Positions 1 through 8,726 are shown, numbered from the stretch's first letter. The stretch is 64,000 nucleotides of DNA from Marinomonas spartinae (GCF_900089775.1 NZ_FLOB01000008.1:1-64000), one strand, 5' to 3'. A program made the numbers and translations. Notes: generated from the sequence alone by a model not told the origin.

Positions 1-28
1 AAACCTGTACTTTCACATCAAGTGAAAG

Positions 29-103
29 TGGAGCGGGAAACGAGGCTCGAACTCGCGACCCCAACCTTGGCAAGGTTGTGCTCTACCACTGAGCTATTCC
101 CGC
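29..103 (-). tRNA. tRNA-Gly(GCC), copy 1
   Basis: The reverse complement folds as a full tRNA: acceptor GCGGGAA/TTCCCGC, discriminator T, encoded CCA, T-loop GTTCGAG, and anticodon GCC in the loop TTGCCAA. 75 nt. Confidence 0.97.
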
Positions 104-146
104 CCTATAAAACCACCCTACTTTATTCAGGTGATATACTAAATAG

Positions 147-222
147 TGGCGTCCCGTAGGGGGTTCGAACCCCTGTTACCGCCGTGAAAGGGCGGTGTCC
201 TAGGCCTCTAGACGAACGGGAC
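147..222 (-). tRNA. tRNA-Glu(UUC), copy 1
   Basis: The reverse complement has acceptor GTCCCGT/ACGGGAC, discriminator G, encoded CCA, anticodon loop CTTTCAC (UUC) and T-loop GTTCGAA. 76 nt, as usual for tRNA-Glu. Confidence 0.97.
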
Positions 223-274
223 ACAAATCAGTTTTATGAAAACTGTAAACCTGTACTTTCACATCAAGTGAAAG

Positions 275-349
275 TGGAGCGGGAAACGAGGCTCGAACTC
301 GCGACCCCAACCTTGGCAAGGTTGTGCTCTACCACTGAGCTATTCCCGC
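275..349 (-). tRNA. tRNA-Gly(GCC), copy 2
   Basis: Identical to the copy at 29-103, including the encoded CCA; anticodon GCC. Confidence 0.97.
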
Positions 350-392
350 CCTATAAAACCACCCTACTTTATTGGGGTGATATACTAAATAG

Positions 393-468
393 TGGCGTCC
401 CGTAGGGGGTTCGAACCCCTGTTACCGCCGTGAAAGGGCGGTGTCCTAGGCCTCTAGACGAACGGGAC
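393..468 (-). tRNA. tRNA-Glu(UUC), copy 2
   Basis: Identical to the copy at 147-222; anticodon UUC, CCA encoded. Confidence 0.97.
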
Positions 469-519
469 ACAATCAGTTTTATGAAAACTGTAAACCTGTA
501 CTTTCACATCAAGCGAAAG

Positions 520-594
520 TGGAGCGGGAAACGAGGCTCGAACTCGCGACCCCAACCTTGGCAAGGTTGTGCTCTACCACTGAGCTATTCCCGC
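520..594 (-). tRNA. tRNA-Gly(GCC), copy 3
   Basis: Same 75-nt tRNA-Gly(GCC). The hairpin at its 3' end carries one base change relative to the other copies; on the transcribed strand it turns an A-U pair into a G-U pair. Confidence 0.97.
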
Positions 595-677
595 ATTACA
601 GTCGCCCTACTCGTTACTCGCATAACACAGTGAACAACTTCTAAATCTTCTACCTAATACTTAGTAAAAGTAGATGG

Positions 678-753
678 TGGCGTCCCGTAGGGGGTTCGAA
701 CCCCTGTTACCGCCGTGAAAGGGCGGTGTCCTAGGCCTCTAGACGAACGGGAC
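678..753 (-). tRNA. tRNA-Glu(UUC), copy 3
   Basis: Same 76-nt tRNA-Glu(UUC) with encoded CCA. The spacer between it and the Gly gene of the same unit differs from that in copies 1 and 2. Confidence 0.97.
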
Positions 754-804
754 ACAATCAGTTTTGTGAAAACTGTAAACCTGCACTTTCACATCAAGTG
801 AAAG

Positions 805-879
805 TGGAGCGGGAAACGAGGCTCGAACTCGCGACCCCAACCTTGGCAAGGTTGTGCTCTACCACTGAGCTATTCCCGC
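805..879 (-). tRNA. tRNA-Gly(GCC), copy 4
   Basis: Same 75-nt tRNA-Gly(GCC), CCA encoded. Confidence 0.97.
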
Positions 880-933
880 AAAATGCTTTTCATACAGCCT
901 TAAAGAGAAGTAAACTATCATCTATTAACTAGA

Positions 934-1009
934 TGGCGTCCCGTAGGGGGTTCGAACCCCTGTTACCGCCGTGAAAGGGCGGTGTCCTAGGCCTCTAGAC
1001 GAACGGGAC
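934..1009 (-). tRNA. tRNA-Glu(UUC), copy 4 (first of the operon)
   Basis: Same 76-nt tRNA-Glu(UUC); the promoter-proximal gene of the array, with its 5' end about 35 bases after the predicted -10 box. Confidence 0.97.
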
Positions 1010-1043
1010 ATACGTTCACGTCTTGCTGTGTGAGCGGGTGCGT

Positions 1044-1071
1044 ATATTACTGTTACTATTTGGAAAATCAA
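1044..1071 (-). promoter_or_regulatory. Promoter of the tRNA array with GC-rich discriminator
   Basis: On the minus strand a -35 box TTGATT (1066-1071) and a -10 box TAATAT (1044-1049) are separated by 16 bases. The bases after the -10 box are ACGCACCCGC, a GC-rich discriminator typical of stable-RNA promoters under stringent (ppGpp) control. The match is by eye. Confidence 0.7.
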
Positions 1072-1148
1072 CATTTTTTTTAATAATCTGCTAAGTTAGT
1101 AGATTAAACACTTGTTTTACAACAATTTTGTATAAAAATGGAGCAACT

Positions 1149-1721
1149 ATGCTTAATAAACGTCTCATTTTGACTTTTACATTGTCTGCCGCCTTACTCG
1201 CGGGCTGTTCAACAACGCACTACATACAAATAGACCCTACTGCCTCTATTCAAAGCGAGAAACTCAGTAATAATCGAGTGATTCAGGTTAGTACAACAAC
1301 ACAGATTGGCAACCAAATAGGGTCAATCAAAACAGGACTCAATGAACGTGCGGATATTTTTACCACTAATGATGTAAAACAGAGTGTTAATAAAAGTATT
1401 GTAAATGGTCTTCGCAAGTTAGGATTTACTTTAGACCAAGGTGTTTTGCCGCCGGCAAAAGTGGACGTTGTGATTACGAAAATGAGTTACACCACTAAAG
1501 TAGATAATTTAAAAACCGTTGCCACCTTGAATTTTGGGTTGAATGTTACCGTGACAGCAGGAGATGAAACTTATAAGGCGAAGTTTGCATCACAAAAAAC
1601 GGAAGAATACGGGACCTTGCCCTATCAATCTGCCGTACAAAAGGATATGAATGAACTGGCAAGTAAAACGGTTACCCGACTACTTGAGGATCAAAATATT
1701 ATCAAGCTTCTTCAGCAGTAG
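1149..1721 (+). CDS. yajG: YajG-family lipoprotein
   Basis: Small predicted envelope lipoprotein (190 aa). The N-terminus MLNKRLILTFTLSAALLAGC is a lipoprotein signal peptide with lipobox LAGC; Ser-Thr after the Cys favours sorting to the outer membrane. The rest resembles the YajG family (IEVSPT-like strand near the start, a pattern of NGLRKLGFTLDQG, VDVVITKMSY and late LLEDQNI segments). No enzymatic function is known for the family. The ATG at 1149 is preferred over a TTG at 1128 because GGAG sits at 1140-1143 and the signal peptide starts there. It stands alone, divergent from the tRNA array and followed by its own terminator. The YajG assignment is by remembered resemblance. Confidence 0.78.
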   Translation: MLNKRLILTFTLSAALLAGCSTTHYIQIDPTASIQSEKLSNNRVIQVSTTTQIGNQIGSIKTGLNERADIFTTNDVKQSVNKSIVNGLRKLGFTLDQGVLPPAKVDVVITKMSYTTKVDNLKTVATLNFGLNVTVTAGDETYKAKFASQKTEEYGTLPYQSAVQKDMNELASKTVTRLLEDQNIIKLLQQ

Positions 1722-1746
1722 CCTAGTCATAGGCTGTCTTCAAAGC

Positions 1747-1781
1747 GGGGGACGTTATGTAACGTCTCCCCCTTTCCATTT
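1747..1781 (+). terminator. Rho-independent terminator after the lipoprotein gene
   Basis: GGGGGACGTTA and TAACGTCTCCCC form an 11-bp stem with one bulged T and a 2-3 base loop, followed by a pyrimidine/T-rich stretch. It lies 26 bases after the stop codon. Confidence 0.75.
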
Positions 1782-1906
1782 TTCTTCAGACTAATATGAA
1801 ACCTTTACCTCTCATTGAAAATGCTCCAGAGATAAGGTCGTGCTACTATATCTATCTACAGAATTGACCTATGAACTTAAGGTTGTCTGATTGATGAGGA
1901 ATTAAC

Positions 1907-3124
1907 GTGCACATTCGAAAGTCAAACAAACTATCAAATATCTGCTATGAAATTCGTGGCCCTGTTCTAAAAGAAGCCATGCGTATGGAAGAGGAAGGAC
2001 AGCGTATTCTCAAGCTTAACATAGGCAACCCTGCCCCATTCGGCTTTGAAGCACCAGATGAAATTCTGGTCGATGTTATTCGCAACCTTCCAACCGCTCA
2101 AGGCTATTGTGAGTCAAAAGGTTTATATCCCGCTCGCAAAGCGGTTATGCAAAAATACCAAGCCCTCGGCGTGAAATCATCCGATGTGAATTACATTTGG
2201 ATGGGCAACGGAGTTAGTGAACTGATTGTGATGGCGATGCAAGCTTTGCTGAACGATGGTGACGAAATTTTGATCCCGGCACCGGATTATCCATTATGGA
2301 CCGCTGCGGCAACACTTTCTGGAGGTTACGTTAGACACTATCATTGCGATGAAGGCGCCGGTTGGCAACCAGATTTACAAGATATTCGCGCTAAGATATC
2401 TAATAAAACCAAAGCCATTGTGATTATAAACCCAAATAATCCAACGGGTGCTGTTTACGAGAAAGCTATTCTAGAAGGTATCATTGATATTGCCTCTGAG
2501 CATAATCTGCTTATTTTCTCCGATGAAATCTACGATAAGATCTTATACGATGGCGCCACTCATATCCCAACCAGTACATTAACAGAAGGTAGAGCACCAT
2601 GCATAACCTTTGGCGGACTATCAAAAGTTTATCGAACAGCCGGTTTTCGTTCAGGCTGGATGATTGTTACAGGAGACAGGTCAGGTATTAAAGACTACAT
2701 CGAGGGGTTGGATATTCTGAGCTCAATGCGTTTATGTGCTAACGTGCCTGCGCAGCACGCCGTACAAACAGCTCTTGGTGGTTACCAAAGTATTAATGAG
2801 TTAATCGAGCCTGGTGGTCGTTTATATGAGCAGCGCCAGGTCGCTTGGGAAGCTCTGGATGCTATTCCAGGTGTACATTGCCATAAGCCACAAGGTGCGC
2901 TCTATTTGTTCCCGCGGCTCGACTCTAAAATGTATCAAATAAAAGACGATATGGATTTTATTTTGCGTTTTTTACAAGAAGAGAAAGTACTGATCGTACA
3001 AGGTACTGGGTTTAACTGGCCAACGCCAGATCATGTGCGTTTTGTCTTCCTACCTCATGTCGAGCAACTCGTCCCTGCCATGGAACGATTTACTGCCTTT
3101 TTAGATCGATTAAGAAAGCGTTAA
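1907..3124 (+). CDS. alaA: Alanine aminotransferase AlaA
   Basis: PLP-dependent class I/II aminotransferase (405 aa) that makes alanine from pyruvate with glutamate as donor. It aligns by eye over its whole length with E. coli AlaA: EIRGPVLKEA at the start, LKLNIGNPAPFGF, NLPTAQGYCESKGLY, the PLP-pocket PDYPLW and INPNNPTGAVY, and the Schiff-base lysine in the segment GGLSKVYRTAGFRSGW. The start is GTG at 1907 with GAGGA at 1896-1900. It is followed by htpX on the same strand, as in other gammaproteobacteria where alaA-like genes and htpX neighbour each other. Confidence 0.93.
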   Translation: MHIRKSNKLSNICYEIRGPVLKEAMRMEEEGQRILKLNIGNPAPFGFEAPDEILVDVIRNLPTAQGYCESKGLYPARKAVMQKYQALGVKSSDVNYIWMGNGVSELIVMAMQALLNDGDEILIPAPDYPLWTAAATLSGGYVRHYHCDEGAGWQPDLQDIRAKISNKTKAIVIINPNNPTGAVYEKAILEGIIDIASEHNLLIFSDEIYDKILYDGATHIPTSTLTEGRAPCITFGGLSKVYRTAGFRSGWMIVTGDRSGIKDYIEGLDILSSMRLCANVPAQHAVQTALGGYQSINELIEPGGRLYEQRQVAWEALDAIPGVHCHKPQGALYLFPRLDSKMYQIKDDMDFILRFLQEEKVLIVQGTGFNWPTPDHVRFVFLPHVEQLVPAMERFTAFLDRLRKR

Positions 3125-3190
3125 CTTCTGCTTGAATTTCCACCAAACAGCCCTATCATGCTCTTTAACAATCTTTTAAGGAGCATGGTT

Positions 3191-4069
3191 ATGCGTATCA
3201 TTCTGTTTTTAGTCACGAACTTGGCTGTCATGTTAGTGGCTGGTGTGATTCTCAGCTTGCTGGGGGTGAATAATTATATGACCAGCAACGGGTTGAATTT
3301 CACCTCGTTACTGATTTTCTGTGGTGTATTTGGTTTTACGGGCAGTATCATCTCGCTACTAATGTCCAAATTCATGGCTAAGCGTGGTACTGGCGCGGTG
3401 GTTATTGAGAAACCAAGTAACCACAAAGAAGCTTGGCTAATGGATACTGTTGCTCAATTATCAAGAGAAGCGGGAATCAAAATGCCAGAAGTGGCCATTT
3501 TTCCATCGCACGATGCAAACGCATTCGCGACTGGCTGGAATAAAAACGACGCACTTGTCGCTGTCTCAAGCGGCATGCTTGAGCGTTTCCCGCCAGATGA
3601 GATCAAGGCTGTGCTAGGCCATGAGATCGGCCACGTTGCGAACGGTGATATGGTGACTTTGAGTTTGATTCAGGGGGTAGTTAACACCTTCGTCATGTTC
3701 TTTGCTCGTATTGCCGCTTATGCTGTTGATCAGTTCCTGCGTAAAGATGACAATGAAGGCTCTGTTGGTTGGGGTTATTACATTGCTACGTTTGTTTTCG
3801 AAATTTTATTCGGCATTCTAGCCTCAATGATTGTGATGTGGTTCTCTCGTTACCGTGAATTCAGAGCCGATGAAGCGGGTGCTCGTCTAGGCGGTAAAGG
3901 CGCTATGATTGCTGCTCTGGCACGTCTGCAAAGTGAGCACGAAGAAAGTCATATGCCTGATGGTATGGTTGCTTTCGGAATTAATCGCGGCAAAATGCCA
4001 ACATTGGGTGAGTTGTTCTCTAGCCACCCACCTATCAATGATCGAATTAAAGCACTGCAAGCTTTATAA
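3191..4069 (+). CDS. htpX: Membrane zinc metalloprotease HtpX
   Basis: Inner-membrane heat-shock protease of family M48 that degrades misfolded membrane proteins (292 aa, usual length). Two N-terminal membrane segments (about 3-25 and 35-60) are followed by the zinc site HEIGH (His144, Glu145, His148), two further hydrophobic segments, and the third zinc ligand region in RADEAG. The C-terminus HPPINDRI is the standard family ending. The start ATG at 3191 is chosen because AAGGAG (3178-3183) is 7 bases upstream and the product then begins MRIILFL like its relatives; an upstream ATG at 3185 is too close to the ribosome site. Confidence 0.95.
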   Translation: MRIILFLVTNLAVMLVAGVILSLLGVNNYMTSNGLNFTSLLIFCGVFGFTGSIISLLMSKFMAKRGTGAVVIEKPSNHKEAWLMDTVAQLSREAGIKMPEVAIFPSHDANAFATGWNKNDALVAVSSGMLERFPPDEIKAVLGHEIGHVANGDMVTLSLIQGVVNTFVMFFARIAAYAVDQFLRKDDNEGSVGWGYYIATFVFEILFGILASMIVMWFSRYREFRADEAGARLGGKGAMIAALARLQSEHEESHMPDGMVAFGINRGKMPTLGELFSSHPPINDRIKALQAL

Positions 4070-4089
4070 TTAAAAATACCATTTGATAC

Positions 4090-4120
4090 AAAAAAACGCT
4101 CGATACGTCGGGCGTTTTTT
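4090..4120 (+). terminator. Terminator after htpX
   Basis: AAAAAACGC and GCGTTTTTT flank an inner CGA/TCG pairing, giving a strong stem ending in a T run 20 bases after the htpX stop. Confidence 0.8.
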
Positions 4121-4229
4121 GTTTTCACCTCACGATAGACAAGTGAACAAACGCCCTTAAAGGGCTTGTGTGACGTTACCTTATCGGCATAATAAGAAAT
4201 TACCCGCTGTAAAAAAGGAAGAATCTATT

Positions 4230-5069
4230 GTGCCCTATTCTCTGTCTTCGATTTCCATCTACCCAATCAAATCCATCCACGGCGTGGAATTAGTACAAAG
4301 CCAAGTAGAGTGGTCTGGGTTAACTGGGGATCGTCGCTATATGCTCATTAATTCAAATGGCGAATTTATCACTGGCCGAGACTTCCCCCAGTTGGTCTTG
4401 ATCAAAGCTGAGCGGCTTACTAATAAAACATGGGAGCTGTCTCATCCTGATACTGCTATTAAGCTGGTATTAGACCCTGCAACCTTTAGCTCTATCTATC
4501 AAGATGTTGTGATTTGGGAAAAATCACTAAAAGCACAACATTGCTCGGAGCTGGCCAATGCTTGGTTTAGCCAAGTGTTAGACAGTGATGTTCGCTTGGT
4601 CTATTTTGGTGAGCAATCTGAACGGTTCACCAAAAGAAGGCCTGAAAGTCCTGTGGGCTTTGCCGATGGTTACCCATTCCACTTAACTTCCCAGGCTTCT
4701 CTAGAGGAGTTAAATCGTACATGCCAAGAAAGCATACAGATGACGCAATTTCGTCCCAATCTTGTTGTGACGGGCTCTCAGCCCTTTGAGGAAGAGACAT
4801 GGAAACGTCTGCGGATAGGTGACGTCGAATTTGAGAATGTAAAACCCTGCGCTCGCTGTATTTTTACCACTGTGCACCCAGAGACGGCACTACGCAGTAA
4901 AAAAGGCGAACCAATGAAAACATTAGGCAAGTTTCGTTTGCAGCCTGAGGAAAAAGTCATCAATTTTGGTATCAATCTCATTGCCCTCAATACAGGGGAG
5001 ATTCACGTGGGCGACAAAATGGAGGTTTTAGAGTATCAAGAAGCCTTTACTTATCAAGACAAACGCTAA
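4230..5069 (+). CDS. MOSC-domain molybdenum-cofactor sulfurase-like protein (YcbX type, no ferredoxin domain)
   Basis: Resembles E. coli YcbX, which takes part in molybdenum-cofactor-dependent reduction of N-hydroxylated compounds. The N-terminal beta-barrel (IYPIKSIHGVEL, SGLTGDRRYMLI, ITGRDFPQLV) is followed by a MOSC domain (FADGYPFHLTS, MTQFRPNLVV, KPCARCIFTTV with its conserved Cys, VINFGINLIA, IHVGDKMEVL). The protein ends there: 279 aa against about 369 in E. coli, so the C-terminal 2Fe-2S ferredoxin domain is absent and electrons must come from a separate partner. The start chosen is GTG at 4230 with AAGGAAG at 4215-4221; a GTG at 4170 would add 20 residues with no family match. Confidence 0.85.
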   Translation: MPYSLSSISIYPIKSIHGVELVQSQVEWSGLTGDRRYMLINSNGEFITGRDFPQLVLIKAERLTNKTWELSHPDTAIKLVLDPATFSSIYQDVVIWEKSLKAQHCSELANAWFSQVLDSDVRLVYFGEQSERFTKRRPESPVGFADGYPFHLTSQASLEELNRTCQESIQMTQFRPNLVVTGSQPFEEETWKRLRIGDVEFENVKPCARCIFTTVHPETALRSKKGEPMKTLGKFRLQPEEKVINFGINLIALNTGEIHVGDKMEVLEYQEAFTYQDKR

Positions 5070-5087
5070 CGTCATTTTAGCAGACAT

Positions 5088-5121
5088 AAAAAGGGAGCCT
5101 CTCGATATAGGCTCCCTTTTT
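5088..5121. terminator. Bidirectional terminator between convergent genes
   Basis: AAAAAGGGAGCCT and AGGCTCCCTTTTT form a 13-bp perfect stem with A/T tails on both sides, between the MOSC gene (+) and ybiT (-). Confidence 0.88.
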
Positions 5122-5158
5122 ATTGTGAATCACTAACGTGTTCAGTCAATACAAGACA

Positions 5159-6745
5159 TTAAGCGTCCTGTTTGGCTAAATATTCGTCGTAAGTACCGTG
5201 GAAATCGACAATGCCATCACTGGTCACTTCAACAATGCGAGTCGCCAAAGAGGAGACAAATTCACGGTCGTGACTGACAAAAATCAATGTCCCTGGGTAG
5301 TTTTCCAGTGCTAGGTTTAAAGACTCAATCGACTCCATATCCATATGGTTGGTTGGCTCGTCCATTACTAGCACGTTTGGTTTTTGCAACATCAGTTTGC
5401 CAAACAGCATTCGGCCTTGCTCCCCACCAGAAAGTACTTTTACCGACTTTTTGATGTCATTTTGTGAGAACAACAGGCGACCCAGCGTGCCACGAATAAC
5501 TTGCTCGTCATCGCCTTCTTTAGCCCACTGCCCCATCCATTCAATCAAATCGACGTCTTTGGTGAATTCATGGGCATGATCCTGAGCGTAATAGCCTATA
5601 TTAGCATTCTCAGACCACTTTACTTCGCCTTTAGTCAGTTCCGTGTCACCGACCAAGCATTTAAGTAAGGTCGTTTTACCAATTCCGTTCGGGCCGATAA
5701 CGGCGATACGCTCACCGACTTCCACCATCATATTCAGGCCGCTGAATAGCTGCTCATCGTAAGACTTGGCCACATTCTCCACCTGAACGGCCATACGATG
5801 TAATTTTTTCTCTTGTTCAAAACGAATAAAAGGACTTTGACGACTCGATGGTTTGACTTCTTCAAGTTGAATTTTGTCAATTTGTTTCGCGCGTGAGGTG
5901 GCTTGTTTCGATTTTGAAGCGTTAGCAGAGAAACGACTCACGAACGATTTCAGCTCGTTGATTTGTGCCTTTTTCTTCGCATTATCCGATAATAAACGCT
6001 CGCGAGCTTGTGTTGCGGCGGTCATATATTCATCATAGTTTCCTGAAAACAAACGCAATTCGCCGTAATCTAAATCCGCCATATTGGTACAAACCGAGTT
6101 AAGGAAGTGGCGGTCATGGGAAATGATGATCATGGTGCAGTTGCGCTCAACCAAGACGCCTTCCAGCCAGCGAATGGTATTGATGTCCAAGTTGTTGGTA
6201 GGCTCATCAAGCAACAGAATATCGGGATCAGAGAACAGCGCCTGCGCGAGCAATACACGTAGCTTCAAGCCTGGTGCGACTTCACTCATCAAGCCATAAT
6301 GTTGTTCACTAGGGATCCCCACCCCCAATAACAATTCTCCGGCACGCGCATCGGCAGTGTAGCCGTCCATTTCCGCAAATTCTGCTTCCAAATCTCCGGC
6401 CCGAAGCCCATCTTCTTCGGTCATTTCGGGATTGGCGTAAATCGCATCTTTTTCAGACTTAACTGCCCACAGCTCTGTGTGACCCATAATCACCGTATCG
6501 ATGACAGAATATTCTTCGTAAGCAAATTGATCCTGTTTTAATTTACCTAGACGCTCATTTGGGTCCTTAGATACGTTACCCGAACTCGGCTCTAAATCGC
6601 CGCCGAGGATTTTCATAAAGGTGGATTTACCGCACCCATTTGCACCGATTAGACCGTAGCGCTTGCCTTCAGCAAACTTAACAGACACATTTTCGAATAA
6701 AGGCTTGGCACCAAATTGCATGGTGATATTGGCAGTTGTTAACAA
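5159..6745 (-). CDS. ybiT: ABC-F ATPase YbiT
   Basis: Cytoplasmic ABC-F protein (528 aa) with two ATPase domains and no membrane part; the family acts on the ribosome. It matches E. coli YbiT nearly end to end. Domain 1 has Walker [10 protein letters not shown] near residue 40 and [11 protein letters not shown]. An interdomain linker rich in Lys/Arg/Gln (residues about 240-320: [20 protein letters not shown]) is typical of ABC-F. Domain 2 has GPNGIGKTT, signature LSGGEQGR and [10 protein letters not shown]. As in YbiT the first signature motif is degenerate (APGLKLR). The start is TTG at 6745, matching the family N-terminus; an in-frame ATG eight codons later is the alternative. Confidence 0.93.
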   Translation of the reverse strand: MLTTANITMQFGAKPLFENVSVKFAEGKRYGLIGANGCGKSTFMKILGGDLEPSSGNVSKDPNERLGKLKQDQFAYEEYSVIDTVIMGHTELWAVKSEKDAIYANPEMTEEDGLRAGDLEAEFAEMDGYTADARAGELLLGVGIPSEQHYGLMSEVAPGLKLRVLLAQALFSDPDILLLDEPTNNLDINTIRWLEGVLVERNCTMIIISHDRHFLNSVCTNMADLDYGELRLFSGNYDEYMTAATQARERLLSDNAKKKAQINELKSFVSRFSANASKSKQATSRAKQIDKIQLEEVKPSSRQSPFIRFEQEKKLHRMAVQVENVAKSYDEQLFSGLNMMVEVGERIAVIGPNGIGKTTLLKCLVGDTELTKGEVKWSENANIGYYAQDHAHEFTKDVDLIEWMGQWAKEGDDEQVIRGTLGRLLFSQNDIKKSVKVLSGGEQGRMLFGKLMLQKPNVLVMDEPTNHMDMESIESLNLALENYPGTLIFVSHDREFVSSLATRIVEVTSDGIVDFHGTYDEYLAKQDA

Positions 6746-7048
6746 GGTATTTTTCCGCTTTTAAAAGTAAATTGAGCACACCTGAGTTGGCAGCTTGCAT
6801 TAATGATCAGCATTATCGCACAGATACCCCTCGCTCTTTAAGACAGAAGATAAAATTACTGATAAAAAATAAGCTATATCAAGGGAACAAATGCTTACAA
6901 TCCTACTCCAATTATTACGACTCAACACAGAAATAGGCTGTCATTAAATGATAGAAGACGCTAAAACTTATAGAAACAGGGATACAAAGCCAACAAACAA
7001 AGGATTACTATCGACAGAGAAGAGACATTGATTGACGGGAGACCATAA
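6746..7048. other. Divergent intergenic region, ybiT / cyclic-nucleotide-binding gene
   Basis: 303 bases, AT-rich, must carry the promoters of both divergent genes. I see no convincing -35/-10 pair, no RNA gene and no credible small ORF. GGGAGA at 7038-7043 is the ribosome site of the downstream gene. Confidence 0.6.
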
Positions 7049-7540
7049 ATGAAAACCGTCCTTAAGCAAGATACAAGCTATACTCTGGAGCCATCTAGAC
7101 TCAAAGAAGGCTCTGTTTTTGGTGCCCTATCAGAACGCTCTATTACCTATTTACTCAAGAACGGAGCGCTTATTGAGCTGGAGTCTGGTGATCAACTGTT
7201 TGACTATGGTGATAAGGGTGATCGCTTTTACGTCGTCTTGGAAGGCTGTTTGGATTTTTACAAAACCCACAATGACCAAACCTGTCATACCAGAAGCATT
7301 AATTTTGGTGAAGCCGTCGGTTTCGTTTCAATGATTGCTTTGCATGATAAAGTAGGTAAAGCAATCGCCAAAGAAAACAGCCTTGTACTGGAGGTTACCA
7401 GTCAGTTATTTAGCGACTTTCACGATGACTATGCATTTGATTTTGGTATTTTACTGATGAATTTATCTCGTGACATGGCAAGGTCGCTAAGAGAGCTTGG
7501 TAATGCCTTGGTGGAAAACCACGTAAGTATAAAAGCGTAA
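7049..7540 (+). CDS. Stand-alone cyclic-nucleotide-binding (cupin-like) domain protein
   Basis: 163 aa with one CAP-type effector domain: hydrophobic LLKNGALIELESGDQLFDYGDKGDRFYVVLEGCLDFY (given here only as the pattern from residues 31-68), then FGEAVGFVSMIALHDKVGKAIAKE, which corresponds to the phosphate-binding-cassette region, and a C-terminal helix. There is no helix-turn-helix after it, so unlike Crp/Fnr it should not bind DNA by itself. Whether it binds cAMP, c-di-GMP or nothing is unclear: the usual GE(L/I)-R-A-A cassette is poorly kept. It stands alone between ybiT and the convergent ridA-like gene. Good ribosome site GGGAGA 5 bases before ATG. Confidence 0.75.
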   Translation: MKTVLKQDTSYTLEPSRLKEGSVFGALSERSITYLLKNGALIELESGDQLFDYGDKGDRFYVVLEGCLDFYKTHNDQTCHTRSINFGEAVGFVSMIALHDKVGKAIAKENSLVLEVTSQLFSDFHDDYAFDFGILLMNLSRDMARSLRELGNALVENHVSIKA

Positions 7541-7613
7541 CTCAAGCAAGCGCGAGAGCTTTGCTTACCACCCAAAACACTACCAGAGATATGCAGCGCA
7601 TGTTTTCATGCGC

Positions 7614-7967
7614 TTAGTACTTCTCTGCAGCAACAACTGAGATTTCGACTAACAGCTCAGGGCGAGCTAGGCGGGCTTCTACACAGGCACGAGCTGGTGT
7701 ATGTCCTTGTACAACCCAAGCATCCCAAACGTCATTCATTGCAGCAAAATCTTTCATGTCTCGAAGATAAATAGTGGCCGACAAAAGATGCTCTTTGCTA
7801 GAACCTGCCTGCTCTAATAAAACTTCCACTTTATCTAACATGGTTTGAGTTTGTTCAGCAATATCTGCGCTTGCATCCGCCGCCACCTGCCCGCAAAGAT
7901 AAATGGTACCGTTGTGCTTTACAATACGACTCATACGTGGAGTAATTTCCAAGCGCTCAATTTTCAT
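7614..7967 (-). CDS. RidA-family protein (YoaB-like)
   Basis: 117-aa member of the RidA/YjgF/UK114 family. RidA itself hydrolyses reactive enamine/imine intermediates from PLP enzymes. The sequence is closer to E. coli YoaB: start [20 protein letters not shown], middle [22 protein letters not shown], and end [23 protein letters not shown] with the conserved Arg of the substrate pocket. Ribosome site GAGGTGAG precedes the ATG. The gene is downstream of cobO and metH on the same strand with a 97-base gap. The exact substrate of this subgroup is unknown. Confidence 0.88.
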   Translation of the reverse strand: MKIERLEITPRMSRIVKHNGTIYLCGQVAADASADIAEQTQTMLDKVEVLLEQAGSSKEHLLSATIYLRDMKDFAAMNDVWDAWVVQGHTPARACVEARLARPELLVEISVVAAEKY

Positions 7968-8064
7968 AGCTCACCTCAATGTAAATAAAGCAGAATATTA
8001 GCAATATCCAGAAAGAATATTCATCTGTATATTGATTAAAACTAGGTTTTTTGACTAGAAACAG

Positions 8065-8673
8065 CTAAAATTCCAGTCCTTTCTGAGCTTTTATGCCACG
8101 CTTAAAAGCATGTTTCACTTCTTTTATTTCGCTGACGGTGTCCGCTAACGCAATCAAAGACTCACTCGCTCCTCTTCCTGTCACCACAAGATGCTGACAC
8201 TCTGGTCGATTCATCAGCGCTTCCAGAACATGGTCTTCAGAAAGATATTCATAATGAAGTAGATATGTCAGCTCATCGAGCACCACTAAATCAAGACTTG
8301 CATCCGCCAGCATATCCGTTGCTTTTTGCCAGGCCTCTTCTGACGAAGCAACATCTGCCTCACGATTTTGCGTTTCCCATGTAAAGCCAGAGGACATAAT
8401 TTCCCATCTAATGCCGTCTTGCTTTTTAAAAAAATCAATTTCTCCTGTGTTCCACTCACCTTTGAGAAATTGCACTACCCCTACTTTCATACCATGACCC
8501 AACGCACGAGCGACCATTCCTAATGCTGAACTGGATTTCCCTTTTCCATTACCAGTTAATAGTACAAAGGTTCCCTTATCTTCTTGGGCTTTGGTGATAC
8601 GTTTGTCTACATGCTTTTTGATGTTTTGCATGCGTTTCTGATGTTTTTCTGGGTCTTGAATCGCTTTTGACAC
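8065..8673 (-). CDS. cobO: Cob(I)yrinic acid a,c-diamide adenosyltransferase
   Basis: Transfers the adenosyl group of ATP to cobalt(I) corrinoids, for de novo synthesis or salvage of adenosylcobalamin (BtuR/CobO type, 202 aa, normal length). Visible: an N-terminal helix rich in Lys/Gln, the P-loop GNGKGKSSSALG near residue 42, VVQFLKGEW, LVVLDELTYLLHYEYL and LVVTGRGA. Start is GTG at 8673 with AGGAAGG upstream. It lies 53 bases after metH on the same strand, so the two may be co-transcribed. The partner links it to cobalamin use, although MetH needs methyl- rather than adenosylcobalamin. Confidence 0.92.
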   Translation of the reverse strand: MSKAIQDPEKHQKRMQNIKKHVDKRITKAQEDKGTFVLLTGNGKGKSSSALGMVARALGHGMKVGVVQFLKGEWNTGEIDFFKKQDGIRWEIMSSGFTWETQNREADVASSEEAWQKATDMLADASLDLVVLDELTYLLHYEYLSEDHVLEALMNRPECQHLVVTGRGASESLIALADTVSEIKEVKHAFKRGIKAQKGLEF

Positions 8674-8726
8674 AATGGCCTTCCTAGTTGATGTAAATAA
8701 ACAATGAGAGTTAACACCCCGTCATA

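Larger units (their letters stand above)
1..1009 (-). repeat. Tandem tRNA-Glu/tRNA-Gly array (four units visible)
   Basis: Four near-identical units, each a tRNA-Glu followed by a tRNA-Gly in the direction of transcription (minus strand). Starts of successive Gly genes are 246, 245 and 285 bases apart. Between the Gly 3' end and the next Glu lie two small hairpins: an 8-bp stem directly at the CCA end (9-29, 255-275, 500-520, 785-805) and a 7-bp stem CAGTTTT/AAAACTG just before Glu (229-245, 474-490, 759-775). Spacers of the two left-most units are almost identical, while the promoter-proximal ones differ, suggesting recent duplication or gene conversion on the left. Bases 1-28 repeat the post-Gly spacer, so a further tRNA-Glu probably lies outside the window. 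Confidence 0.93.

Noticed and set aside
184-633. Open frames on the plus strand across the tRNA array
   Set aside because: They are antisense to tRNA genes and repeat with the array; no ribosome sites.
1-1009. CRISPR array or integron from the regular repeats
   Set aside because: The repeated units are complete tRNA genes with about 246-base period; no short repeats with unique spacers.
7595-7614. AGCGCATG/CATGCGCT hairpin as terminator of the cyclic-nucleotide-binding gene
   Set aside because: No T run on either strand and it overlaps the ridA-like stop codon.
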